The notes: generated from the sequence alone by a model not told the origin. A DNA stretch of 64,000 bases from Auanema rhodensis (GCA_964057225.1 OZ059898.1:9920001-9984000); one strand, 5' to 3'; numbered from the stretch's first letter, positions 36,577 to 48,390 are shown. Program-made: numbers and translations.

Positions 36577-37372
36577 TTCGAAAATGTTAGATTGTTTCCG
36601 AAAAATTATGAAAAGTCAAGTTCTACTGATTTGAAGAAAATTGTAAGTTTTAGAAAAGAATTGAAGTTCAGCTATCTCTACTATTAACTGATTATCGGCT
36701 AAAATAAGGTAACAGTTTTTATTAAAAGTTTCCATGATTAAGATTAAACAAAGAAAAAAAAATCAAAGAGAAACACTTCTTGTTTACTAATTTGATTATA
36801 ACACTTGAAATCCAACAAAAGTAAAATAAAACTGTGAAAGCGGGTAAAACTGTTGAACGATTTGAAGAGAATTGTAAGTTTTAGAAAAGAATTAAAGTTT
36901 AGCTTTGTCTACTATTTAATGATTATCGGCTGAAATATGGTGACAGTTTTTTTTTAAAAGTTTCCATGATTAAGATTAATCAAAGAAAAAAAAATCAAAG
37001 AGAAACACTTCTTGTTTACTAATTTGATTATAACACTTGAAATTCCAACAAAAGTAAAGTAAAACTGTTAAAGCGAGTAAAACTGTTGAACAATTTGAAG
37101 ACAATTGTAAGTTGAAGAATAAAATTAAAGTTTAGCTCTCTCTACTATTAACTGAATGTCGGCTAAAATATGGTAACAGTTTTTATTAAAAGTTTCCATG
37201 ATTAAGATTAAACAAAGAAAAAAAATCAAAGAGAAACACTTCTTGTTTACTAATTTGATTATAACACTTGAAATTCCAACAAATGTAAAATAAAACTGTG
37301 AAAGCGGGTAAAACTGTTGAAATAAAACAGTCTTTATGAAATATAAATGATATTTTTTTATAAAAGTGAAGT

Positions 37373-37443
37373 TGCATCGGCCGGGAATCGAACCCGGGTC
37401 GCCCGCGTGGCAGGCGAGCATTCTACCACTGAACCACCGATGC
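37373..37443 (-). tRNA. tRNA-Gly(GCC), canonical, copy 30
   Basis: Sequence A; spacing 867 bp; flank carries ctttatgaaa, shared only with copy 32. Confidence 0.96.
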
Positions 37444-38701
37444 TTCGAAAATGTTAGATTGTTTCCGAAAAATTATGAAAAGTCAAGTTCTACTGATTTG
37501 AAGAGAATTGTAAATTTTAGAAAAGAATTAAAGTTCAGCTATCTCTACTATTAACTGATTATCGGCTAAAATAAGGTAACAGTTTTTATTGAAAGTTTCC
37601 ATGATTAAGATTAAACAAAGAAAAAAAATCAAAGAGAAACACTTCTTGTTTACTTATTTGATTATAATACTTGAAATTCCAAAAACAGTAGAATAAAATA
37701 GAGAAAGCGACGAAAAAAGTTGAACGATTTGAAGAGAATTGTAAGTTTTAGAAAAGAATTAAAGTTCAGCTATCTCTACTATTAACTGATTATCGGCTAA
37801 AATAAGGTAACAGTTTTTATTGAAAGTTTCCATGATTAAGATTAAACAAAGAAAAAAAATCAAAGAGAAACACTTCTTGTTTACTTACTTGATTATAATA
37901 CTTGAAATTCCAAAAACAGTAAAATAAAATTGAAAAAGCGACAAAAACAGTTGAACTATTTGAACACAATTGTAAGTTGAAGAATAAAATTAAAGTTTAG
38001 CTCTCTCTACTATCAACTGAATGTCGGCTAAAATATGGTAACAGTTTTTATTAAAAGTTTCCATGATTAAGATTAAACAAAGAAAAAAAAATCAAAGAGA
38101 AACACTTCTTGTTTACTAATTTGATTATAACACTTGAAATCCAACAAAAGTAAAATAAAACTGTGAAAGCGGGTAAAACTGTTGAACGATTTGAAGAGAA
38201 TTGTAAGTTTTAGAAAAGAATTAAAGTTTAGCTTTGTCTACTATTTAATGATTATCGGCTGAAATATGGTGACAGTTTTTTTTTAAAAGTTTCCATGATT
38301 AAGATTAATCAAAGAAAAAAAAATCAAAGAGAAACACTTCTTGTTTACTAATTTGATTATAACACTTGAAATTCCAACAAAAGTAAAGTAAAACTGTTAA
38401 AGCGAGTAAAACTGTTGAACAATTTGAAGACAATTGTAAGTTGAAGAATAAAATTAAAGTTTAGCTCTCTCTACTATTAACTGAATGTCGGCTAAAATAT
38501 GGTAACAGTTTTTATTTAAAGTTTCCATGATTAAGATTAAACAAAGAAAAAAAATCAAAGAGAAACACTTCTTGTTTACTAATTTGATTATAACACTTGA
38601 AATTCCAACAAAAGTAAAATAAAACTGTGAAAGCGGGTAAAACTGTTGAAATAAAACAGTCTTTATAAAATATAAATGATATTTTTTTATAAAAATGAAG
38701 T

Positions 38702-38772
38702 TGCATCGGCCGGGAATCGAACCCGGGTCGCCCGCGTGGCAGGCGAGCATTCTACCACTGAACCACCGATGC
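38702..38772 (-). tRNA. tRNA-Gly(GCC), canonical, copy 31
   Basis: Sequence A; TTTTT terminator; 2,196 bp from copy 29. Confidence 0.96.
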
Positions 38773-39568
38773 TTCGAAAATGTTAGATTGTTTCCGAAAA
38801 ATTATGAAAAGTCAAGTTCTACTGATTTGAAGAAAATTGTAAGTTTTAGAAAAGAATTGAAGTTCAGCTATCTCTACTATTAACTGATTATCGGCTAAAA
38901 TAAGGTAACAGTTTTTATTAAAAGTTTCCATGATTAAGATTAAACAAAGAAAAAAAAATCAAAGAGAAACACTTCTTGTTTACTAATTTGATTATAACAC
39001 TTGAAATCCAACAAAAGTAAAATAAAACTGTGAAAGCGGGTAAAACTGTTGAACGATTTGAAGAGAATTGTAAGTTTTAGAAAAGAATTAAAGTTTAGCT
39101 TTGTCTACTATTTAATGATTATCGGCTGAAATATGGTGACAGTTTTTTTTTAAAAGTTTCCATGATTAAGATTAATCAAAGAAAAAAAAATCAAAGAGAA
39201 ACACTTCTTGTTTACTAATTTGATTATAACACTTGAAATTCCAACAAAAGTAAAGTAAAACTGTTAAAGCGAGTAAAACTGTTGAACAATTTGAAGACAA
39301 TTGTAAGTTGAAGAATAAAATTAAAGTTTAGCTCTCTCTACTATTAACTGAATGTCGGCTAAAATATGGTAACAGTTTTTATTAAAAGTTTCCATGATTA
39401 AGATTAAACAAAGAAAAAAAATCAAAGAGAAACACTTCTTGTTTACTAATTTGATTATAACACTTGAAATTCCAACAAATGTAAAATAAAACTGTGAAAG
39501 CGGGTAAAACTGTTGAAATAAAACAGTCTTTATGAAATATAAATGATATTTTTTTATAAAAGTGAAGT

Positions 39569-39639
39569 TGCATCGGCCGGGAATCGAACCCGGGTCGCCC
39601 GCGTGGCAGGCGAGCATTCTACCACTGAACCACCGATGC
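39569..39639 (-). tRNA. tRNA-Gly(GCC), canonical, copy 32
   Basis: Sequence A; 2,196 bp from copy 30; last copy before the gene island. Confidence 0.96.
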
Positions 39640-40251
39640 TTCGAAAATGTTAGATTGTTTCCGAAAAATTATGAAAAGTCAAGTTCTACTGATTTGAAGA
39701 AAATTGTAAGTTTTAGAAAATAATTAAAAATAAGTTCTCTCTACTATTAACTGATTGTCGGCTAAAATATGGTAACAGTTTTTATGAAAAGTTTCCATGA
39801 TTAGGATTAAACAAAAAAAAGAATTAAAAAGAAACACTTCTTGTTCACTTACTTGATTATACTACTTGAAATTCGAAAAAAAGTAAAAAACAATTGAGAA
39901 AGCGACATAAACAGTTGAACGATTTGAAGAGAATTGTAAGTTTAAGAAAAGATTTAAAGTTTAGCTTTGTCTACTATTAACTGATTATCGGCTGAAATAT
40001 GGTGACAGTTTTTTATTAAAAGTTTCCATGATTAAGATTAAACAAAGAAAAAAAAATCAAAGAGAAACACTTCTTGTTTACTTATTTGATTATAACACTT
40101 GAAATTCCAACAAAAGTAAAGTAAAACTGTTAAAGCGAGTAAAACTGTTGAACGATTTGAAGACAATTGTAAGTTGAAGAAAAAAATTAAAGTTTAGCTC
40201 TCTCTACTATTAACTGAATGTCGGCTGAAATAAGGTAACAGTTTTTATTAA

Positions 40252-40382
40252 TTGGCTTCGAGCCTGCAGTTGTCGTATAGCATCTTGGTTAACTGTATCG
40301 GCATTTAAAGCCTCACAAGCAAGCGCATAGGCTCTTCTTACATTCATCGTATGCATCAATTCTTCTTCGACGAGATGAAGAG
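40252..40382 (-). pseudogene. 131-bp duplicated exon fragment of the RING gene at the satellite junction
   Basis: Reads identical to 41239-41369, the middle of a RING-gene exon (peptide core LHLVEEELMHTMNVRRAY), but lies alone, with satellite directly to its left (cagtttttatta at 40239-40250). It lacks splice context on that side, so it is a dead fragment marking a rearrangement breakpoint. Confidence 0.9.
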
Positions 40383-40595
40383 ATGAATCATTATCATTAA
40401 TTAAAACTGTATTGTTGGAAAAATTGTTTATTATCTTCTGTATTAGGTTTTTATACATTTAATGGTGAAACAGATTACGTTGAACGTAATAAAAAAAATA
40501 AAGATAAAAGAAGTGGTGAAACAGATAACATTGAACATAAAAATGAAACAAAAAAAATTTTAAAACATTACTCAATAATAAAAAATTCGTCGATT
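40383..40595. other. AT-rich spacer between the exon fragment and the RING gene stop
   Basis: Contains two imperfect copies of ggtgaaacagataacgttgaac (about 40463 and 40513). No coding region or RNA gene seen. It presumably includes the RING gene 3' UTR on the minus strand. Confidence 0.6.
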
Positions 40596-41646
40596 CTAGT
40601 TTTTTTTTCTTTCCGATGTTAGTTTCTTATTAATTTCTGTGAAATCTATCGGTTTCTTCTGAATTAAAACATCTGGATTGTAGAGTGTTTTCCTATTTTC
40701 AAAGTTGTAATCTTTACCCAAGCACAGGGTAGGAGTTCGACACTGATACAAAATTACATTAAATATTAAATGATTAATACAACTTATTTTCATGCAGTGC
40801 ATAGGGCTTCCCTTTTTAGTTAAAATTTCAAAATAAGTTAATATACAGTCATTGCAGAACGCATGGAAACAAGGTGAAAGACTAAAACCGAAATACATCT
40901 AAATTAAGTTATAAACTTACATTACTCTTTCGGAGGGAAGATCAAGACATATCTCACATACGTCACTTTCTCGCAACGTTAACAGCTTTGAATTTTCTTC
41001 GTCAGGACCAGAACTCATAACGGGGGGGGGGTTTTCTTCTTTATCACGTTCATTTCGAATGTAATTAATGGCATCATCACGTGTGCTCATCTGCACATCT
41101 CTTCTCATCATAATCAAGGTGTTCTTAAATCCTATCAAGGCCGTCTCTCTGTTATAGAAAACATATTCTTTGAATCGAATCTGAAAATTCTACTGCTATA
41201 ACCATGATTATAGTTCTAATAACTTTCTCAGAATGTCCTTGGCTTCGAGCCTGCAGTTGTCGTATAGCATCTTGGTTAACTGTATCGGCATTTAAAGCCT
41301 CACAAGCAAGCGCATAGGCTCTTCTTACATTCATCGTATGCATCAATTCTTCTTCGACGAGATGAAGAGCAGTGAACTTACGCATAGCAACATTCATGTT
41401 GCTTGGCTTACCACTTATTGAAACGAACAATTCTTGTAGTTCTGGAAAGATGTCTTGGCCTATGCTGGAAGAATAACAATCAAGCAGTAAGCGAAATGCA
41501 CTTACCTGACCAAAGTGTCAAAAAACGGCAATAACCAAGTATCGATTGCGGTGAAAAGCAGAGACCCATTTTTACTGGATTGAAAGTAAAAAAAAAGGGG
41601 ATCTTGAGGGTGTCGATCTTTTTTTCTTTCCTTCAAATTTATTTTT
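40596..41646 (-). CDS. RING-finger protein, spliced (5' end unresolved)
   Basis: Minus-strand exons 41646-41506, 41464-41224, 41180-40921 and 40881-40596 (stop TAG) join in frame across GT-AG introns of 41, 43 and 39 nt. The first three exons give a helical, unrecognised N-terminal region. Then comes a RING signature: VCEICLD, after the 39-nt intron ILSPCFHAFCNDCI, then a distal Cys pair ending in QCRTP, as expected of a C3HC4-type E3 ubiquitin ligase domain. The splice of exon 3 to exon 4 restores the classic C-x-H-x-F-C-x-x-C spacing, strong support for the model. Exon 1 opens after an AG at 41648-41647; an ATG at 41773 might begin an earlier exon but I could not find a convincing donor. 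The segment between the CMKISC and CRTP cysteines (40743-40780) looks intron-like but skipping it breaks the frame, so I leave it as coding. Confidence 0.78.
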
Positions 41647-41796
41647 CTAATTTTTTAAGGAAATTGAATGATACTTCAATGTAAATACTTCTTTTAGCTT
41701 TATAGTATACTTCAGATCTTACTCCACTATAGAAAATAAGATAATAGCCTAACAATACCGAAAGCTCAGCCATTGCTTTCTAAAAACTATATGTAT
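41647..41796. other. Gap between SET gene stop and RING gene exons
   Basis: About 150 bp. On the minus strand a TTTTTAG then ATG (41773) begins a short open frame that may be the first RING exon. The two genes are on the same strand and close together; an operon is possible but unproven. Confidence 0.4.
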
Positions 41797-43938
41797 TTAT
41801 ATATACATAGTAAACAGAGCCGTCACCTTCTTTTTTTTTTGGGATGTTGCCGAGTTCAATAGGCAGCTATGTAGATCTACTATTATAGTAGCAGCATATT
41901 CATTGTATGAATTATACAACTGATGGAAGGTTTTTTTTTGGTTTTCATTCAGAATTTTTTTTTCCATTCTATTGGACCGGACAGTCTGCAAAAAATTATT
42001 AAAAGAATAAATTAAAAAAAAATACGTCATCCAAATCATTCTTGCAGTTTCTCATCAATGAAATAAGCGAGCAGCAATCATCGTATTTTTTTTTTAGAAC
42101 ATGTAACCCTCTGATGATGTCATTAACCATCTTGAGTGCGGATTGAACGTTCTGGGAGTGCATTGCACGGACAAATTCCTCATGGAACTAAAAACATGCT
42201 TAAAAAAAAGGCTTGACCCAAAAAAACCTCTATGAAATCGGATATTTCAACGCTCTCATTTTTTTTTATTCGCATCATGAACAACACGTATGTGCCGAAA
42301 GATTTAAGTGTTTCCTGGCAGATTTTATTTGCCTTTTCTCTCTGGAACACAATTTATGGTGTTCAAGTATAGAAAAGGTTCACCCTAGTATCCATCTCCG
42401 AGTATCTTCTTTTTTTGGAATCTTTCATTGGCATACCATCGTCATATTCCTTCAAGGCAAATAAGATGCTGTTTTCCACAACATATTCACGCAGGCTTGC
42501 CGTCAACAAACTTTTATGGGTTCTTGTCTTCACTTCCACGGTGGGTACCTTAATCAATGATGAATAAAAACAAAACTTAAGATTAATAGTCCCTACCCAA
42601 TTCAAGTGTAGTTCACGAAAAGCTCGCACAGTTGGTTTTTCATGTATCGATTTTTGGTATCGAATAACGGCATTTCTTACAGTGCCGTGTGAAATTTTTT
42701 CACCATAAGACCTTAGAGAGGAAAAAATAGATGTTACTTACATAAAAGAAACGTACCAGTCAACAAATTTTTTCCATTTCCCGAAATCGGAGTGAAGTAG
42801 ATGTGTCGTAAGGCATTTTGCGAATTTTCGGTTTACCATGCCGCCGCATATGGGACACCACCTTTTATCGCCGTCTCTGCAATTTCCTTCCGGAGACCTA
42901 AAAGGAGCTGACAAGATATCAACCTTGAATGAATCACAAGTGAGGTATTCTGAAATACTTAATTTTATAAAAATAATGCTTGAAAAAACCGTCATTTGAA
43001 AACACGGAGTTCTCTTCCATTTCTTCGAAATCTTCGTCCTCGTCTTCCTCTTCCTGTTCCTCCTCATCCTCTGAGGGTGTGTGTCTAAAACAAAAACACC
43101 AACAGTTCGTACAATGGCAGCATATGCATCTCTTCGTATCTGTCAAAATGGTTACTGGTCTTCTCGATTCACCTCTGCAAATATAAATAAATTTTTAGAA
43201 AACTTTAAAAACCTTACTTGTAATAATCGAACAGGAGCTGTTGTCCGGGAAAAATTTTTTTTAAGGCTACGACGATCAGAAGCCCTCTCCTTAGTCTCAC
43301 CTTGCAATTGGCGTGCCTACCAGATGCGTGGTTGATTAAGTTCTCAAAAAATTGGAATCCTGGGACCTGGAAAAGTGATATGGAGAATGACATTTTTTAA
43401 AAGTAGCAACTCACATTCTGAAAACTTTGAGCGGCATGGTAGCCGTTAAGAGGTTCTGCATCTGCGTTAACGCAGATGGAGTAAGAATCCATATCTGTAG
43501 TAGGTGTATCCGGGGTTGTATAATAGCCACATAATATTCTTTCCTTATTAAGTATCCTAGTAGCAAAAACACCTATATCAAATTGTAGGGAAAAAATTTG
43601 TTTTTAAATATAACCTCGACCAACAACTGGATGCTCTTTGATTTCGAGGTTATACCAGCAGGCATACTCGAAATAACTGACGAAACTTTGGTCACATAGT
43701 ATCAAATCTAATAAATTAAAATTTTTTTTAACATCCCATCCCACCTATATACCTTTATTTTCAAGAATTTCTTCTAGTACAAACCCTTCCGGTTTCACCC
43801 TTCCCATTATGCGATCTTGCAGGCTCATCTCATTTGTTGTAATGTTCAAAAAGTCGTGAAGACGATTTCATGAAAATAATAATCTATTGCGACCTGCATT
43901 TTTGAGTTGGCGTCAGCACGCAAATAAACAGACGCCAT
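41797..43938 (-). CDS. SET-domain protein, 12 exons, very short introns
   Basis: Exons (minus strand): 43938-43894, 43828-43753, 43707-43615, 43572-43415, 43366-43218, 43174-42990, 42949-42757, 42711-42597, 42548-42384, 42341-42228, 42187-42026, 41985-41797. They sum to 1,644 nt = 547 aa plus TAA. Introns are GT-AG, ten of 40-48 nt and one of 65 nt. SET motifs: GRGVFAT (G70-R71-G72), NLINHASG with N136-H137 and N144-C145, and GQQLLFDYY (165-173), the fold that binds S-adenosylmethionine and lysine in protein methyltransferases. A Cys cluster (190-202) sits where a post-SET motif would be, then a Glu/Asp-rich run, a C2H2-like pair (C267, C270, H285, H288) and a long helical C-terminus. The usual NHS is NHA here; activity is likely but unproven. 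The specific subfamily is not identified. The ATG lies only ~57 bp from the satellite edge. Confidence 0.85.
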
Positions 43939-43995
43939 TTTTCTTGAGTCATTTTTTTATTATCTTTGTTATTATAATCGTGCTTTTATTTGTTA
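43939..43995. other. Short spacer from SET gene start to satellite edge
   Basis: AT-rich; satellite resumes at about 43996 (aaaaattagttctctc). Any promoter of the SET gene must lie here or inside the satellite. Confidence 0.6.
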
Positions 43996-44937
43996 TAATT
44001 AAAAATTAGTTCTCTCTACTATTAACTGATTGTCGGCTAAAATATGGTAACAGTTTTTATAAAAAGTTTCCATGATTAGGATTAAACAAAAAAAAGAATT
44101 AAAGAGAAACAATTTTTGTTTACTTATTTGATTATAATACTTGAAATTCCAAAAACAGTAGAATAAAATTGAGAAATCGACAAAAACAGTTGAACGATTT
44201 GAAGAGAATTGTAAGTTTTAGAAAAGAATTAAAGTTCAGCTATCTCTACTATTAACTGACTATCGGCTAGAATAAGGTAACAGTTTTTATTGAAAGTTTC
44301 CATGATTAAGATTGAACAAAAAAAAAATTAGAGAGAAACACTTCTTGTTTACTTACTTGATTATAATACTTGAAATTCCAAAAACAGTAAAATAAAATTG
44401 AGAAAGCGACAAAAACAGTTGAACGATTTGAAGACAATTGTAAGTTTAAGAAAAGAATTAAAGTTTAGCTTTGTCTACTATTAACTGATTATCGGCTGAA
44501 ATATGGTGACAGTTTTTTTTTAAAAGCTTCCATGATTAAGATTAAACAAAGAAAAAAAATCAAAGAGAAACACTTCTTGTTTACTAATTTGATTATAACA
44601 CTTGAAATTCCAACAAAAGTAAAGTAAAACTGTTAAAGCGAGTAAAACTGTTGAACAATTTGAAGACAATTGTAAGTTGAAAAAAAAAATTAAAGTTTAG
44701 CTCTCTCTACTATTAACTGAATGTCGGCTAAAATATGATAACAGTTTTTATTAAAAGTTTCCATGATTAAGATTAAACAAAGAAAAAAAATCAAAGAGAA
44801 ACACTTCTTGTTTACTAATTTCATTATAACACTTGAAATTCCAACAAAAGTAAAATAAAACTGTGAAAGCGGGTAAAACTGTTGAACTAAAACAGTCTTT
44901 ATAAAATATAAATGATATTTTTTTATAAAAGTGAAGT

Positions 44938-45008
44938 TGCATCGGCCGGGAATCGAACCCGGGTCGCCCGCGTGGCAGGCGAGCATTCTACCACTGAACC
45001 ACCGATGC
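44938..45008 (-). tRNA. tRNA-Gly(GCC), canonical, copy 33
   Basis: Sequence A with perfect acceptor stem and boxes; first copy after the gene island. Confidence 0.96.
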
Positions 45009-46033
45009 TTCGAAAATGTTAGATTGTTTCCGAAAAATTATGAAAAGTCAAGTTCTACTGATTTGAAGAGAATTGTTAGTTTTAGAAAATAATTAAAAAT
45101 AAGTTCTCTCTACTATTAACTGATTGTCGGCTAAAATATGGTAACAGTTTTTATAAAAAGTTTCCATGATTAGGATTAAACAAAAAAAAAGAATTAAAAA
45201 AAAACACTTCTTGTTTACTTACTTGATTATACTACTTGAAATTCGAAAAAAAGTAAAAAACAATTGAGAAAGCGACATAAACAGTTGAACGATTTGAAGA
45301 GAATTGTAAGTTTTAGAAAAGAATTAAAGTTCAGCTATCTCTACTATTAACTGACTATCGGCTAGAATAAGGTAACAGTTTTTATTGAAAGTTTCCATGA
45401 TTAAGATTGAACAAAAAAAAAATTAGAGAGAAACACTTCTTGTTTACTTACTTGATTATAATACTTGAAATTCCAAAAACAGTAAAATAAAATTGAGAAA
45501 GCGACAAAAACAGTTGAACGATTTGAAGACAATTGTAAGTTTAAAAAAAGAATTAAAGTTTAGCTTTGTCTACTATTAACTGATTATCGGCTGAAATATG
45601 GTGACAGTTTTTTTTTAAAAGTTTCCATGATTAAGATTAAACAAAGAAAAAAAAATCAAAGAGAAACACTTCTTGTTTACTAATTTGATTATAACACTTG
45701 AAATTCCAACAAAAGTAAAGTAAAACTGTTAAAGCGAGTAAAACTGTTGAACAATTTGAAGACAATTGTAAGTTGAAAAAAAAAATTAAAGTTTAGCTCT
45801 CTCTACTATTAACTGAATGTCGGCTGAAATAAGGTAACAGTTTTTATTAAAAGTTTCCATGATTTAGATTAAACAAAGAAAAAAAATCAAAGAGAAACAC
45901 TTCTTGTTTACTACTTTGATTATAACACTTGAAAATCCAACAAAAGTAAAATAAAACTGTGAAAGCGGGTAAAACTGTTGAACTAAAACAGTCTTTATAA
46001 AATATAAATGATATTTTTTTATAAAAGTGAAGT

Positions 46034-46104
46034 TGCATCGGCCGGGAATCGAACCCGGGTCGCCCGCGTGGCAGGCGAGCATTCTACCACTGAACCACCG
46101 ATGC
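46034..46104 (-). tRNA. tRNA-Gly(GCC), canonical, copy 34
   Basis: Sequence A; the 5' flank has cttcaaaaatg instead of cttcgaaaatg. Confidence 0.96.
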
Positions 46105-46899
46105 TTCAAAAATGTTAGATTGTTTCCGAAAAATTATGAAAAGTCAAGTTCTACTGATTTGAAGAGAATTGTTAGTTTTAGAAAATAATTAAAAATAAGT
46201 TCTCTCTACTATTAACTGATTGTCGGCTAAAATATGGTAACAGTTTTTATAAAAAGTTTCCATGATTAGGATTAAACAAAAAAAAGAATTAAAAAGAAAC
46301 ACTTCTTGTTTACTTACTTGATTATACTACTTGAAATTCCAAAAACAGTAGAATAAAATTGAGAAAGCAACATAAACAGTTGAACGATTTGAAGAGAATT
46401 GTAAGTTTAAGAAAAGAATTAAAGTTTAGCTTTGTCTACTATTAACTGATTATCGGCTGAAATATGGTGACAGTTTTTTATTAAAAGTTTCCATGATTAA
46501 GATTAAACAAAGAAAAAAAAATCAAAGAGAAACACTTCTTGTTTACTTATTTGATTATAACACTTGAAATTCCAACAAAAGTAAAGTAAAACTGTTAAAG
46601 CGAGTAAAACTGTTGAACGATTTGAAGACAATTGTAAGTTGAAGAAAAAAATTAAAGTTTAGCTCTCTCTACTATTAACTGAATGTCGGCTGAAATAAGG
46701 TAACAGTTTTTATTAAAAGTTTCCATGATTTAGATTAAACAAAGAAAAAAAATCAAAGAGAAACACTTCTTGTTTACTAATTTGATTATAACACTTGAAA
46801 ATCCAACAAAAGTAAAATAAAACTGTGAAAGCGGGTAAAACTGTTGAACTAAAACAGTCTTTATAAAATATAAATGATATATTTTTATAAAAGTGAAGT

Positions 46900-46970
46900 T
46901 GCATCGGCCGGGAATCGAACCCGGGTCGCCCGCGTGGCAGGCGAGCATTCTACCACTGAACCACCGATGC
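46900..46970 (-). tRNA. tRNA-Gly(GCC), canonical, copy 35
   Basis: Sequence A; 866 bp from copy 34 and from copy 36, a regular three-monomer unit. Confidence 0.96.
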
Positions 46971-47765
46971 TTCGAAAATGTTAGATTGTTTCCGAAAAAT
47001 TATGAAAAGTCAAGTTCTACTGATTTGAAGAGAATTGTAAGTTTTAGAAAATAATTAAAAATAAGTTCTCTCTACTATTAACTGATTGTCGGCTAAAATA
47101 TGGTAACAGTTTTTATAAAAAGTTTCCATGATTAGGATTAAACAAAAAAAAGAATTAAAAAGAAACACTTCTTGTTTACTTACTTGATTATACTACTTGA
47201 AATTCCAAAAACAGTAGAATAAAATTGAGAAAGCAACATAAACAGTTGAACGATTTGAAGAGAATTGTAAGTTTAAGAAAAGAATTAAAGTTTAGCTTTG
47301 TCTACTATTAACTGATTATCGGCTGAAATATGGTGACAGTTTTTTATTAAAAGTTTCCATGATTAAGATTAAACAAAGAAAAAAAAATCAAAGAGAAACA
47401 CTTCTTGTTTACTTATTTGATTATAACACTTGAAATTCCAACAAAAGTAAAGTAAAACTGTTAAAGCGAGTAAAACTGTTGAACGATTTGAAGACAATTG
47501 TAAGTTGAAGAAAAAAATTAAAGTTTAGCTCTCTCTACTATTAACTGAATGTCGGCTGAAATAAGGTAACAGTTTTTATTAAAAGTTTCCATGATTTAGA
47601 TTAAACAAAGAAAAAAAATCAAAGAGAAACACTTCTTGTTTACTAATTTGATTATAACACTTGAAAATCCAACAAAAGTAAAATAAAACTGTGAAAGCGG
47701 GTAAAACTGTTGAACTAAAACAGTCTTTATAAAATATAAATGATATATTTTTATAAAAGTGAAGT

Positions 47766-47836
47766 TGCATCGGCCGGGAATCGAACCCGGGTCGCCCGCG
47801 TGGCAGGCGAGCATTCTACCACTGAACCACCGATGC
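47766..47836 (-). tRNA. tRNA-Gly(GCC), canonical, copy 36
   Basis: Sequence A; its 5' end is 197 bp from the 5' LTR of element 2. Confidence 0.96.
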
Positions 47837-48032
47837 TTCGAAAATGTTAGATTGTTTCCGAAAAATTATGAAAAGTCAAGTTCTACTGATTTGAAGAGAA
47901 TTGTAAGTTTTAGAAAAGAATTGAAGTTCAGCTATCTCTACTATTAACTGATTATCGGCTAAAATAAGGTAACAGTTTTTATTGAAAGTTTCCATGATTA
48001 AGATTAAACAAAGAAAAAAAATCAAAGAGAAA

Positions 48033-48390
48033 CGTTCCATTCGGATGATCAATGCATTACATTCATATGACGAAGCTGTAGCAGGCGGGTTAGAGTCAGA
48101 GAATGCGAGACTGAGAGAAGACGACCCGCCCTTTTCCATATTACAACACTTCAGCTTTGCCTCAGGGACGATCATGGATGGTTGGTCGTTCTCTCTCTGT
48201 TCTCTATTAGTTTAACCTTCACTTAGTTATATGTATCTTATTGTAATCACGTAGATATAATAAACCAATCTTTCTCGAGTCTTATGTTTATCCTTATGCT
48301 CCATGTTTAACCGCTACATCTGGAATACTACCACGCTCATCTTGTAGACTCCATTGGTCTGTAAGATCGACGCGGGAGCATAACGGAACG
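48033..48390 (+). repeat. 5' LTR of element 2
   Basis: Inverted ends CGTTCC...GGAACG. Polyadenylation signal AATAAA at 48259-48264. The end abuts the primer site at 48391. Confidence 0.93.

Larger units (their letters stand above)
35600..39650. repeat. Tandem ~2,196-bp higher-order duplication
   Basis: tRNA copies 29/30 and 31/32 are each 2,196 bp apart, with shared rare monomer changes (tatttaatg, aatcaaag, tatttgaacac), so the whole block is a recent duplication. Edges are approximate. Confidence 0.8.
8619..40250. repeat. tRNA-Gly-bearing satellite, block 1 (~31.6 kb)
   Basis: Tandem AT-rich monomers of ~230 bp; the landmark actattaactg recurs at e.g. 8851, 9080, 9313 (229 and 233 bp), then at 9715 (402 bp) where a tRNA cassette intervenes. 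Monomers fall into ordered variants (gattgtcggc, gactatcggc, gattatcggctg, gaatgtcggc after the landmark) giving higher-order units, commonly four monomers plus one cassette = ~1094 bp. Thirty-two tRNA cassettes are present. All short ORFs in this block are by-products of the repeat and the tRNA, so no protein gene is supported. The stretch 8619-9540 holds about four monomers with no tRNA. Confidence 0.97.
43996..48032. repeat. tRNA-Gly-bearing satellite, block 2
   Basis: Same ~230-bp monomers and cassettes as block 1, four tRNA copies spaced 1,096, 866 and 866 bp. It ends where element 2 inserted in the monomer phrase aaagagaaacacttcttg. Confidence 0.96.

Noticed and set aside
8619..40250. 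CRISPR-like or phage-like direct repeat array
   Set aside because: Monomers are ~230 bp with no unique spacers; higher-order structure and Pol III genes fit a eukaryotic satellite.
42980..43335. Plus-strand Ser-rich ORFs in the gene island
   Set aside because: They are antisense to SET-gene exons coding the acidic run and cysteine cluster.
47766..48033. Ty3-like integration targeting to a tRNA transcription start
   Set aside because: Ty3 inserts within a few bp of the Pol III start; element 2 lies 197 bp upstream of the nearest tRNA and element 1 over 900 bp away.
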